Shown here piece by piece: positions 1-5,340 of a DNA stretch of 8,940 nucleotides (its first letter is position 1; every line of letters starts with the position of its first letter). The position numbers and the translations under genes are program-made. The notes below the pieces were generated by a model. That model worked only from the letters and a program-made list of their open reading frames with translations. It did not search any database and was not told the DNA's origin. The stretch comes from Burkholderiales bacterium (GTDB taxonomy: Bacteria; Pseudomonadota; Gammaproteobacteria; Burkholderiales; Burkholderiaceae_C): positions 1 through 8,940 of the forward strand of contig JAABPT010000025.1 of assembly GCA_011391855.1 (NCBI GenBank), read 5' to 3'.

Positions 1-465
1 GTGCAGTTGGGCGACGCACCGCCGGTCGACCGCCTGGTCGGCCCGGTCAAGGTCATGCTCGACGCCTTCGTGGCCGGCGAAGTGGACTCGGTGCACCTGT
101 GCTACACGCGCTTCATCAACACCATGAAGCAGGAGCCGGTGATCGAGCAGCTGCTGCCTTTGGGCGCCGAGCGCCTGCAGCAAAGCACTGAAGAGAAGGC
201 CGCCTACGGCTGGGACTACATCTACGAACCCGACGCCGTGAGCGTCATCGACGAACTGCTCACGCGTTATGTCGAGGCCCTGGTCTACCAGTCGGTGGCC
301 GAAAACATGGCCTCCGAGCAGTCGGCGCGCATGGTGGCCATGAAGGCGGCGACCGACAACGCAGGCAACCTGATCAACGAGCTCAAGCTCATCTACAACA
401 AGACCCGGCAGGCCGCGATCACCAAGGAATTGAGTGAAATCGTTGGCGGCGCTGCCGCGGTCTGA
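1..465 (+). CDS. atpG: F1Fo ATP synthase gamma subunit, C-terminal part (5' end outside window)
   Basis: Gamma is the central rotor shaft of the F1 sector; its turning inside the alpha3beta3 ring couples proton flow to ATP synthesis at the cytoplasmic membrane. Only the last 154 residues are present, about half of the usual ~290. The GTG at base 1 is an internal Val codon, not a start, because the reading frame is open to the window edge. Recognisable family segments are CYTRFINTMKQEP (about residues 34-46 of the fragment), followed by EQLLPL, and the conserved C-terminal helix NAGNLINELKLIYNKTRQAAIT near residues 120-141, which packs into the catalytic ring. The stop is followed after 30 bases by atpD, the standard bacterial G-D-C order, so it is cotranscribed with the genes downstream. 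Assignment is secure from sequence and context. Confidence 0.97.
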   Translation: MQLGDAPPVDRLVGPVKVMLDAFVAGEVDSVHLCYTRFINTMKQEPVIEQLLPLGAERLQQSTEEKAAYGWDYIYEPDAVSVIDELLTRYVEALVYQSVAENMASEQSARMVAMKAATDNAGNLINELKLIYNKTRQAAITKELSEIVGGAAAV

Positions 466-495
466 CCCCGAATCGAAGCAAAGAGGTTATTCACC

Positions 496-1908
496 ATGGC
501 GAATGTCCAGGCACAAGGCAAGATCGTTCAGTGCATCGGCGCGGTGGTCGACGTGGAATTTCCGCGCGACCAGATGCCGCATATTTACGACGCACTGAAG
601 CTCGAAGGCACGGCGCTCACGCTGGAAGTTCAGCAACAGCTCGGCGACGGCGTGGTGCGCACCATCGCGCTGGGTTCGTCCGACGGACTGCGCCGCGGCC
701 TGATGGTCAACAACACCGGCGAGCCGATCACGGTGCCGGTGGGCAAGGCCACGCTGGGCCGCATCATGGACGTGTTGGGCAACCCCATCGACGAACGCGG
801 CCCGGTCGACCAGACGCTCACCGCCTCCATCCACCGCAAGGCCCCCGCCTACGACGAACTGAGCCCCAGCCAGGAACTGCTGGAGACCGGCATCAAGGTC
901 ATCGACCTGATCTGCCCCTTCGCCAAGGGCGGCAAGGTGGGGCTGTTCGGCGGCGCCGGCGTGGGCAAGACCGTGAACATGATGGAGCTCATCAACAACA
1001 TCGCCAAGGCGCACTCGGGCTTGTCGGTGTTTGCCGGTGTGGGCGAACGCACCCGCGAGGGCAACGACTTCTATCACGAGATGGCGGAGTCGGGCGTCGT
1101 CAACCTGGAGAGCCTGGGCGAGAGCAAGGTATCCATGGTTTACGGCCAGATGAACGAGCCCCCGGGCAACCGCCTGCGCGTGGCGCTCACGGGCCTGACC
1201 ATCGCCGAGAGCTTCCGCGACGAGGGCCGCGACGTGCTGTTCTTCGTTGACAACATCTACCGCTACACGCTGGCCGGCACGGAAGTCTCCGCGCTGCTGG
1301 GCCGCATGCCTTCCGCCGTGGGCTACCAGCCGACGCTGGCCGAGGAAATGGGCCGCCTGCAGGAGCGCATCACCTCCACCAAGGTCGGTTCGATCACTTC
1401 GATCCAGGCCGTTTACGTGCCGGCTGACGACCTGACCGACCCGTCGCCCGCCACCACCTTCGCCCACCTGGACGCCACCGTGGTGCTCAGCCGCGACATC
1501 GCCTCGCTGGGCATCTACCCGGCGGTGGACCCGCTGGACAGCAACAGCCGCCAGGTCGACCCGCACGTGGTGGGCGAGGAGCACTACAACACCACGCGCG
1601 CCGTGCAGGCCACGCTGCAGCGCTACAAGGAACTGCGCGACATCATCGCCATCCTGGGCATGGACGAACTCAGCCCCGAAGACAAGCTGGCCGTGAGCCG
1701 CGCGCGCAAGATCCAGCGTTTCCTGAGCCAGCCCTTCCATGTGGCCGAGGTCTTCACCGGCAGCCCGGGCAAGTACGTGCCGCTGAAGGAAACCATCCGC
1801 GGCTTCAAGATGATCGTGGCCGGCGAATGCGACGCGCTGCCCGAGCAGGCCTTCTACATGGTGGGCACCATCGACGAGGCTTTCGAGAAGGCCAAGAAGA
1901 TCCAATAA
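496..1908 (+). CDS. atpD: F1Fo ATP synthase beta subunit
   Basis: This is the catalytic subunit of F1, making ATP from ADP and phosphate in the alpha3beta3 head on the cytoplasmic face of the membrane. It has 470 residues, normal for the family. Visible elements in order: N-terminal beta-barrel (about 1-80); P-loop GGAGVGKT at 152-159 with K158 and T159; catalytic Glu184 in GERTREG; Walker B strand LFFVD at 248-252; the ATP synthase alpha/beta signature PAVDPLDSNS at 342-351; and the C-terminal helical domain with the epsilon/gamma contact loop reading DELSPED at 390-396 (DELSEED in E. coli). All key residues are intact. The ATG has a purine-rich AAGAGG (481-486) upstream. It lies 30 bases after atpG and 9 bases before atpC. 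Identification is unambiguous. Confidence 0.99.
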   Translation: MANVQAQGKIVQCIGAVVDVEFPRDQMPHIYDALKLEGTALTLEVQQQLGDGVVRTIALGSSDGLRRGLMVNNTGEPITVPVGKATLGRIMDVLGNPIDERGPVDQTLTASIHRKAPAYDELSPSQELLETGIKVIDLICPFAKGGKVGLFGGAGVGKTVNMMELINNIAKAHSGLSVFAGVGERTREGNDFYHEMAESGVVNLESLGESKVSMVYGQMNEPPGNRLRVALTGLTIAESFRDEGRDVLFFVDNIYRYTLAGTEVSALLGRMPSAVGYQPTLAEEMGRLQERITSTKVGSITSIQAVYVPADDLTDPSPATTFAHLDATVVLSRDIASLGIYPAVDPLDSNSRQVDPHVVGEEHYNTTRAVQATLQRYKELRDIIAILGMDELSPEDKLAVSRARKIQRFLSQPFHVAEVFTGSPGKYVPLKETIRGFKMIVAGECDALPEQAFYMVGTIDEAFEKAKKIQ

Positions 1909-1917
1909 GGAGCCGCG

Positions 1918-2337
1918 ATGGCCAACACCATTCACGTCGACGTCGTCAATGCGCAGGAGAGCATCTTCTCCGGCGAGGCCAAGTTCGTGGCGCTGCCGGG
2001 CGAGAGCGGCGAGCTGGGCATCCTGCCCCGCCACACGCCGCTGATCACGCGCATCAAGCCCGGCGCGGTGCGCATCGAGCGCGCCGACACCGGCGAGGTG
2101 GAATTCGTCTTCGTGGCCGGCGGTATTTTGGAAGTGCAGCCCGGGCTGGTGACGGTGCTGGCCGACACCGCCATCCGCGGCCACGACCTCGACGAGGCCA
2201 AGGCCACCGAAGCCAAGAAGCTGGCCGAGGAAGCCATGCGCAACGCCAAGAGCGACATCGACCTGGCCGCGGCGCAGAGCGAATTCGCCACCATGGCCGC
2301 GCAGTTGAGTGCGATCCAGAAGCTGCGCAAGAAATGA
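1918..2337 (+). CDS. atpC: F1Fo ATP synthase epsilon subunit
   Basis: Epsilon is a rotor-stalk subunit that binds gamma and the c-ring; in bacteria its C-terminal helices can insert into F1 and inhibit ATP hydrolysis. The protein has 139 residues, the usual length. Residues 1-85 form the N-terminal beta-sandwich, with the family pattern LPGESGELGILPRHTPL (26-42) and a following GAVRI strand. Residues from about 88 to 139 are Ala-, Lys- and Glu-rich and predicted helical, matching the two-helix hairpin. The SD AAGGAG (1907-1912) overlaps the atpD stop codon, leaving 5 bases before the ATG, so translation is probably linked to atpD. It is the last gene of the operon: a strong terminator follows 26 bases after the stop. 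Confidence 0.98.
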   Translation: MANTIHVDVVNAQESIFSGEAKFVALPGESGELGILPRHTPLITRIKPGAVRIERADTGEVEFVFVAGGILEVQPGLVTVLADTAIRGHDLDEAKATEAKKLAEEAMRNAKSDIDLAAAQSEFATMAAQLSAIQKLRKK

Positions 2338-2363
2338 ATTAGCAACCCGTCGCCGTCCTGCAC

Positions 2364-2396
2364 AGCCCGCCCGGTCACGCCGCGGCGGGCTTTTTC
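2364..2396 (+). terminator. Rho-independent terminator of the atp operon
   Basis: An 8-bp perfect GC-rich stem, AGCCCGCC (2364-2371) with GGCGGGCT (2384-2391), encloses a 12-base loop and runs directly into a T tract (TTTTTC). It lies 26 bases past the atpC stop, exactly where operon termination is expected. It separates the ATP synthase genes from ppk2. Confidence 0.9.
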
Positions 2397-2467
2397 TTGC
2401 ACGGTTTTCCAGCCGATGCGCTTGAACGTGCGGGCGAAAGTCACGTTGGCGCTATAACCGCAGGCAC

Positions 2468-2473
2468 GGAGGT
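2468..2473 (+). promoter_or_regulatory. Ribosome binding site deciding the ppk2 start
   Basis: GGAGGT is a near-perfect anti-16S match placed 7 bases before the ATG at 2481. It rules out the longer in-frame start at 2397, which would begin inside the tail of the atp terminator. Confidence 0.8.
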
Positions 2474-2480
2474 GCAGACC

Positions 2481-3284
2481 ATGGGCAAGAACGGCACGAA
2501 GTCGAACCGCGACGACCAGTCGGACCGGCTGAGCAAGGCCGACTACTACGAAGAACTGGAGCCGCTGCAGCTGCAGGTCAACGACGTGGCGCGCTGGCTG
2601 CAGCACACCGGCAAGCGCCTGTTGGTGGTGATCGAAGGCCGCGACACGGCCGGCAAGGGCGGCGTCATCTCGGCCATCGCCGACACCTTGAATCCGCGCC
2701 AGTGCCGCGTGGTCGCTTTGGGCAAGCCGAGCGAGGCCGAGCGCACGCAGTGGTATTTCCAGCGCTACGTGCCGCACCTGCCGGCGGCCGGCGAGATCGC
2801 GCTCTTCGACCGCAGCTGGTACAACCGCGCCGGCGTCGAGCGCGTGATGGGTTTCTGCACCCAGGACCAGGTGGCCGCCTTCCTGAAGCAGGCGCCGGTA
2901 TTCGAGAAGATGCTCGTCGACGACGGCATCCTGCTGCTGAAGTACTGGCTCACGGTGGACCAGGCGCAGCAGGAAGAGCGCTTCGCCGAACGCGCGGCCG
3001 ACCCGCTCAAGCGCTGGAAACTTTCGCCCATCGACGTCACCGCGCGCGAGAAGTACGAGGACTACACGAAGGCGCGCGCCGCCATGTTGGAGGCCACGCA
3101 CACCAAGCACGCGCCGTGGACACTGGTCAATTTCAACGACCAGCGGCGCGGCCGCCTGAAGCTGATCCGGCACCTGCTGGAGGCGATTCCCGAGCGCAAG
3201 GTGCCCGAGATCAAAGTCGAGTTTCCGCCGCTGGGGCACGAGCCATTGAAAGAGCGGTTCAAGGGATCGTTGAAACCGATCTGA
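2481..3284 (+). CDS. ppk2: Polyphosphate kinase 2, class I (polyP:NDP phosphotransferase)
   Basis: PPK2 enzymes move phosphate between inorganic polyphosphate and nucleotides in the cytoplasm; class I members mainly convert ADP or GDP to ATP or GTP using polyP. The 267-residue protein is a single PPK2 domain. It shows the Walker A loop GRDTAGKGG (53-61), Walker B FDRSWYNRAGVE (109-120, with D110 and R111), and the basic lid helix RAADPLKRWKLSPID (171-185). DRSWYN followed by PLKRWKLSP is typical of class I/PA0141-like enzymes rather than AMP-using class II or bifunctional class III; that assignment is from family knowledge. The ATG at 2481 is chosen because SD GGAGGT (2468-2473) sits 7 bases upstream; an open frame reaches back to 2397 but that extension overlaps the terminator. 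It is separated from the atp operon by the terminator, so it needs its own promoter within 2397-2467. Confidence 0.94.
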   Translation: MGKNGTKSNRDDQSDRLSKADYYEELEPLQLQVNDVARWLQHTGKRLLVVIEGRDTAGKGGVISAIADTLNPRQCRVVALGKPSEAERTQWYFQRYVPHLPAAGEIALFDRSWYNRAGVERVMGFCTQDQVAAFLKQAPVFEKMLVDDGILLLKYWLTVDQAQQEERFAERAADPLKRWKLSPIDVTAREKYEDYTKARAAMLEATHTKHAPWTLVNFNDQRRGRLKLIRHLLEAIPERKVPEIKVEFPPLGHEPLKERFKGSLKPI

Positions 3285-3589
3285 GGTGTGGGCGGCGATC
3301 TGGCGCGAACGTGCACGGCTGGATCTTCGCACGCGTGCGGGGAGGAAGCGGTGCGAGCCCTGGGGCGAGCGTCGGATGGCTCTGCCTGGAGGCTTGCGCC
3401 TACTGCTTGGCTGACTGCAATGCAGCGAGACCGGCCATTCGCGGCCGATCGCCGGACTTACGTTGACGGCCATCTGCCGTCGTTCACGGCCGGCCGCCTA
3501 CCGGCGGGCCAACAACATCGCTGCAATCCTGCCCGCGCCGACAATGCGGTTTGCGCATGCACTGCGGGGCATCAGAAAGGGCCGACCCC
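3285..3589. other. 305-base non-coding gap between ppk2 and the DUF1330 gene
   Basis: No reading frame here has a plausible start, ribosome site or recognisable product. Visible structure consists of a perfect 12-bp palindrome CGCACGCGTGCG (3328-3339), a 6-bp hairpin GACGGC-CATCT-GCCGTC (3465-3481), and a short palindromic run around CGGCCATTCGCGGCCG (3432-3447). None is followed by a T tract, so no terminator for ppk2 can be assigned. A TTGACG at 3463-3468 resembles a -35 box but has no acceptable -10 at 16-18 bases. The stretch reads like degraded or repeat-derived DNA. Confidence 0.5.
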
Positions 3590-4015
3590 ATGACCTTCCG
3601 TCCCGCCAATTTTGATCCATCCATTGATCCCACGGCCGATCAGGTGCGCGCATTGCGTGACGCCGGCCCCGACGGCCCGGTGGTGATGCTCAATCTTCTG
3701 AAGTTCCGCCAGCAAGCGAACTACCCCGCAGGGTCTCCCCACGCGCCCTGCTCGGGTGCCGAGGCCTACCGCAGGTACCAGACGGCATTCGTGGAAACCG
3801 TGGGCGACGTGAGCCGTGCCGACGTGGTGTGGGAAGGAAAGATCGACAGAACCTTCATCGGCGATGCCAGCCAGGACTGGGACAAGTGTCTGCTGGTCCG
3901 CTACCCGAGCCGCCAGCACTTCCTCGCGATGATGGCCAACGCCGCGTATCGCGAAGCGCTGGTTCATCGCTACGCGGGCCTCGAGCGCACCATCCTCTTG
4001 CAGATGCAGAGCTGA
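3590..4015 (+). CDS. DUF1330 family protein (dimeric alpha/beta-barrel fold)
   Basis: A cytoplasmic protein of 141 residues with no signal peptide or membrane segment; the function of the family is not established. Features typical of DUF1330 are the first strand VVMLNLLKFR (31-40), a helix beginning GAEAYRRY (57-63 region), the central VVWEGKI strand with a following FIGD (79-92), and DKCLLVRYPSRQHFLAMM (98-115), followed by AYREALVHRYAGLERT (119-134). The domain fills residues ~30-141; the first 30 residues are an extension with no recognisable motif. The ATG at 3590 is preferred because AGAAAGG (3574-3580) lies 9 bases upstream; an in-frame TTG at 3551 has no such site. It stands alone: 305 bases after ppk2, and convergent with the toxin gene. 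The family match comes from the sequence pattern; any role, such as a small monooxygenase-like or binding protein, would be a guess. Confidence 0.85.
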   Translation: MTFRPANFDPSIDPTADQVRALRDAGPDGPVVMLNLLKFRQQANYPAGSPHAPCSGAEAYRRYQTAFVETVGDVSRADVVWEGKIDRTFIGDASQDWDKCLLVRYPSRQHFLAMMANAAYREALVHRYAGLERTILLQMQS

Positions 4016-4307
4016 CGACTCGGGCTGCGGACAAAGAGGCGTGGCAGAGCCTGAGCCTCGCGGCTGGACAGGTTGTCCCTGGAGGACGCGATCTGCCGTC
4101 TGAATGCGTGGTGATCGGTCGACCAAGGGCGCGACGATTGGAGGGCAGTGCCTTGGGGCTGCGGTCTGCAAGCCGCTCAGCAGACCATGCCGTTGTGGCA
4201 AATGGAGCATCCAAGGATGGTCACAGTCGGCCGGGTCCGGTCACCTATGAGCGGCGGCGCTCAAGCGGGATGCGGATCTACCCAAATGCATGATCTCATG
4301 TTGGACG
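4016..4307. other. 292-base convergent intergenic region
   Basis: This lies between the 3' ends of the DUF1330 gene (+) and the toxin gene (-). No gene is supported in it. It contains several short hairpins: GGACA-GGT-TGTCC (4066-4078), GGTCTGC-N10-GCAGACC (4163-4186) and GAGCG-GCGG-CGCTC (4249-4262). None has a T run on either side, so a factor-independent terminator cannot be named. They may still mark transcript 3' ends. Confidence 0.5.
4163..4186. repeat. Perfect 7-bp inverted repeat between convergent genes
   Basis: GGTCTGC (4163-4169) and GCAGACC (4180-4186) flank a 10-base loop. It is symmetric for both strands and lies between convergent 3' ends, a position that would suit a bidirectional 3'-end structure. 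No U tract follows on either strand, so a terminator role is unproven. Confidence 0.4.
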
Positions 4308-4622
4308 TCAGTGGTAATCCTCTTCGCGCTGGTGGCGCGCGCCGATGACGAGAACCAACTCCGGAGTGCGGATATCGAAACGAAGGACGTACCCGGTGGA
4401 GCCGAGTGGGACGATGAGTTCGCGCAATGTCGGGCGTTGACCCACCTTGCGGTAACTGTAGGGCGTAGTCGATAGATGACTGTTGGCAACCGCGCGAATG
4501 ACCGCGACGGCGTCGTAGGCGCGCAGGGCCTCTTCGACTGTCTTGGCGCGCTCCAGTAGGAAGTCGAACAGACGATCCAGATCTGCATCCGCCTCAGGGG
4601 TGAACTCGACCTTGAACGTCAT
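4308..4622 (-). CDS. Type II toxin, RelE/ParE family
   Basis: A small basic toxin of 104 residues, predicted to be neutralised by the antitoxin encoded just upstream. The N-terminal segment VEFTPEADADLDRLFDFLLER (5-25) is the strand plus first helix typical of RelE/ParE. The C-terminal part has the YVLRFDI strand (78-84) and the closing VIGARHQREEDYH (92-104), a hallmark ending of ParE-like toxins. The start ATG (4622-4620) overlaps the antitoxin stop codon as ATGA, which indicates translational coupling; no strong SD of its own is present. ParE relatives poison DNA gyrase and RelE relatives cleave mRNA on the ribosome; the sequence alone does not tell which applies here. No frame break or truncation is seen, so it is probably functional. 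It converges with the DUF1330 gene. Confidence 0.9.
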   Translation of the reverse strand: MTFKVEFTPEADADLDRLFDFLLERAKTVEEALRAYDAVAVIRAVANSHLSTTPYSYRKVGQRPTLRELIVPLGSTGYVLRFDIRTPELVLVIGARHQREEDYH

Positions 4623-4891
4623 TTGCGCAGCTGTTTCACCCGTGCGGCAACCTTCGCCTCCAGCTTCGACAGGACGACGTCTGACGGGATGGAAATCCCG
4701 GCGCGCTCGTACGCTGCCAACGAGGCGTCGCAACGCGCCGCGAAGTCCGTTTGCACGCGACGGAATTCGACGGCGCGACGCACCGATGCCTCGACAAAGT
4801 CCGTCAGCGTCTCGCCGGGCAGCAGCACGGAATCAAGATCAGCACGCAACTCCGGCTCGACACGGACTTGAGGAATGACGGCGGTTTTCAT
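4619..4891 (-). CDS. Type II antitoxin, YlcI/YnfO-like ribbon-helix-helix protein
   Basis: A 90-residue antitoxin and likely autorepressor of the operon. Residues 2-12 (KTAVIPQVRVE) fit the DNA-contacting beta strand of a ribbon-helix-helix domain. Two helices follow, PELRADLDSVL (13-23) and ETLTDFVEASVRRAVEFRR (27-45). The remaining Ala/Arg/Lys-rich helix (46-90) would wrap the toxin. The ATG at 4891 was chosen over an in-frame GTG at 4915 because the GTG lies inside the promoter palindrome and the predicted transcript begins at 4891. The immediate upstream sequence lacks a spaced SD, consistent with a leaderless message. It overlaps the toxin start by 4 bases. The assignment to a YlcI/YnfO-type RHH family is by recalled sequence resemblance; the TA role is strongly supported by gene order and by the toxin. 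Confidence 0.85.
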   Translation of the reverse strand: MKTAVIPQVRVEPELRADLDSVLLPGETLTDFVEASVRRAVEFRRVQTDFAARCDASLAAYERAGISIPSDVVLSKLEAKVAARVKQLRK

Positions 4892-4926
4892 CCGCTTATC
4901 GTAGTACAAACGCACTACACCCTCAA
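4892..4926 (-). promoter_or_regulatory. Promoter of the toxin-antitoxin operon
   Basis: Read on the minus strand, -35 TTGAGG (4926-4921) is followed by exactly 17 bases and -10 TACGAT (4903-4898). Counting 7 bases on from the last base of the -10 puts +1 at 4891, the A of the antitoxin ATG, so the transcript would have no 5' untranslated leader. Spacing is ideal for sigma-70. The boxes are moderate matches to consensus. Confidence 0.65.
4901..4918. promoter_or_regulatory. Operator palindrome in the toxin-antitoxin promoter
   Basis: GTAGTAC (4901-4907) and GCACTAC (4912-4918) form 7-base arms with one mismatch around a 4-base centre (AAAC). The palindrome covers the 3' half of the -10 and most of the -10/-35 spacer. 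A repressor bound here would block RNA polymerase. By analogy with other RHH antitoxins, the antitoxin or toxin-antitoxin complex is the likely ligand; that is inference. Confidence 0.65.
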
Positions 4927-5339
4927 GCGTCGCGCTGGCGGGTCACATGCAGCGCTCGACTGCGCGCAAGCGCGACCGTCAGGTATCCGGCCGACCAGTT
5001 CGCTGAGCCTACGTTGGCTGTGGGTCGGCAGCGTCAGTTCGCAACCTTCGGATGCAGCCGTTCAGCCTCGATCGTGTCCCGGTCGGCGTCTGCCGCCCGC
5101 GAACGACCGCTGCCGCAGGGACCTGATTTCTCGACATGACCGATGACCGACCGCTGACTGAGAGGTCCAGTCGCTCAGCCGGGAAAGTGTCACCGGCGCC
5201 TCGGACCGCACGCGGGTGTAGATCGCCACGCCGTGGCCGCCCGTTGTCAGTCCAAAGCCGCCGTTCGACCGTGATCCCAGCGTAGGCTCGCGCAGGACCT
5301 TCATTCCGCGACGGCACCGGCTGCAGGCAACCCGTGCCG
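4927..5339. other. 413-base gene-free stretch between the TA module and aapP
   Basis: No supported gene on either strand. A minus-strand open frame over most of 5062-5343 runs into the aapP stop region, has no ribosome site and gives an Arg/Cys/Ser-rich product I do not recognise, so I treat it as spurious. The stretch contains a 13-bp near-perfect inverted repeat pair about 285 bases apart (listed separately), a small hairpin GACTG-N7-CAGTC (5156-5172), and clustered GACCG words around 5138-5153. It may be a degraded or non-autonomous element. Confidence 0.5.
5005..5289. repeat. Segment bounded by 13-bp inverted repeats
   Basis: GAGCCTACGTTGG (5005-5017) is matched in inverse orientation by CCAGCGTAGGCTC (5277-5289), 12 of 13 bases paired. 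The repeats do not extend further inward or outward. I see no flanking target-site duplication and no transposase frame inside. The layout resembles a small non-autonomous element (MITE-like) or an intergenic repeat, but a chance occurrence is not excluded. Confidence 0.4.
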
Positions 5340-5340
5340 T
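5311..5340 (-). terminator. Possible 3' stem-loop of the aap operon
   Basis: ACGGCAC (5311-5317) and GTGCCGT (5334-5340) form a perfect 7-bp stem, extendable by two more GC pairs after one mismatch. It starts on the last base of the aapP stop codon. There is no U tract after it on the minus strand, so it may act as an mRNA 3'-end stabiliser or a weak terminator rather than a classical intrinsic one. Confidence 0.35.

Noticed and set aside
487..2184. Long minus-strand open frame opposite atpD/atpC
   Set aside because: It is the antisense shadow of high-GC coding sequence. The product is His/Arg/Ala-rich with no recognisable domain, and it lies wholly under two unambiguous genes.
2422..2458. 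Possible sigma-70 promoter for ppk2 (TTGAAC at 2422-2427, TATAAC at 2453-2458)
   Set aside because: The spacing between the boxes is 25 bases, far from 16-18, and no other -35 fits the TATAAC. Only the -10-like box remains, which is too weak to annotate.
3328..3339. 12-bp perfect palindrome CGCACGCGTGCG
   Set aside because: It is isolated, without a promoter or repeat copies in the window. In DNA this GC-rich, short CG palindromes are frequent by chance.
1932..3473. Long minus-strand open frame spanning atpC, the terminator and ppk2
   Set aside because: It crosses a clear + strand terminator and two real genes, has low-complexity composition and no ribosome site; it arises from high GC content.
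3463..3491. TTGACG as a -35 for the DUF1330 gene
   Set aside because: No AT-rich -10 hexamer occurs at 16-18 bases; the following sequence is CG-rich.
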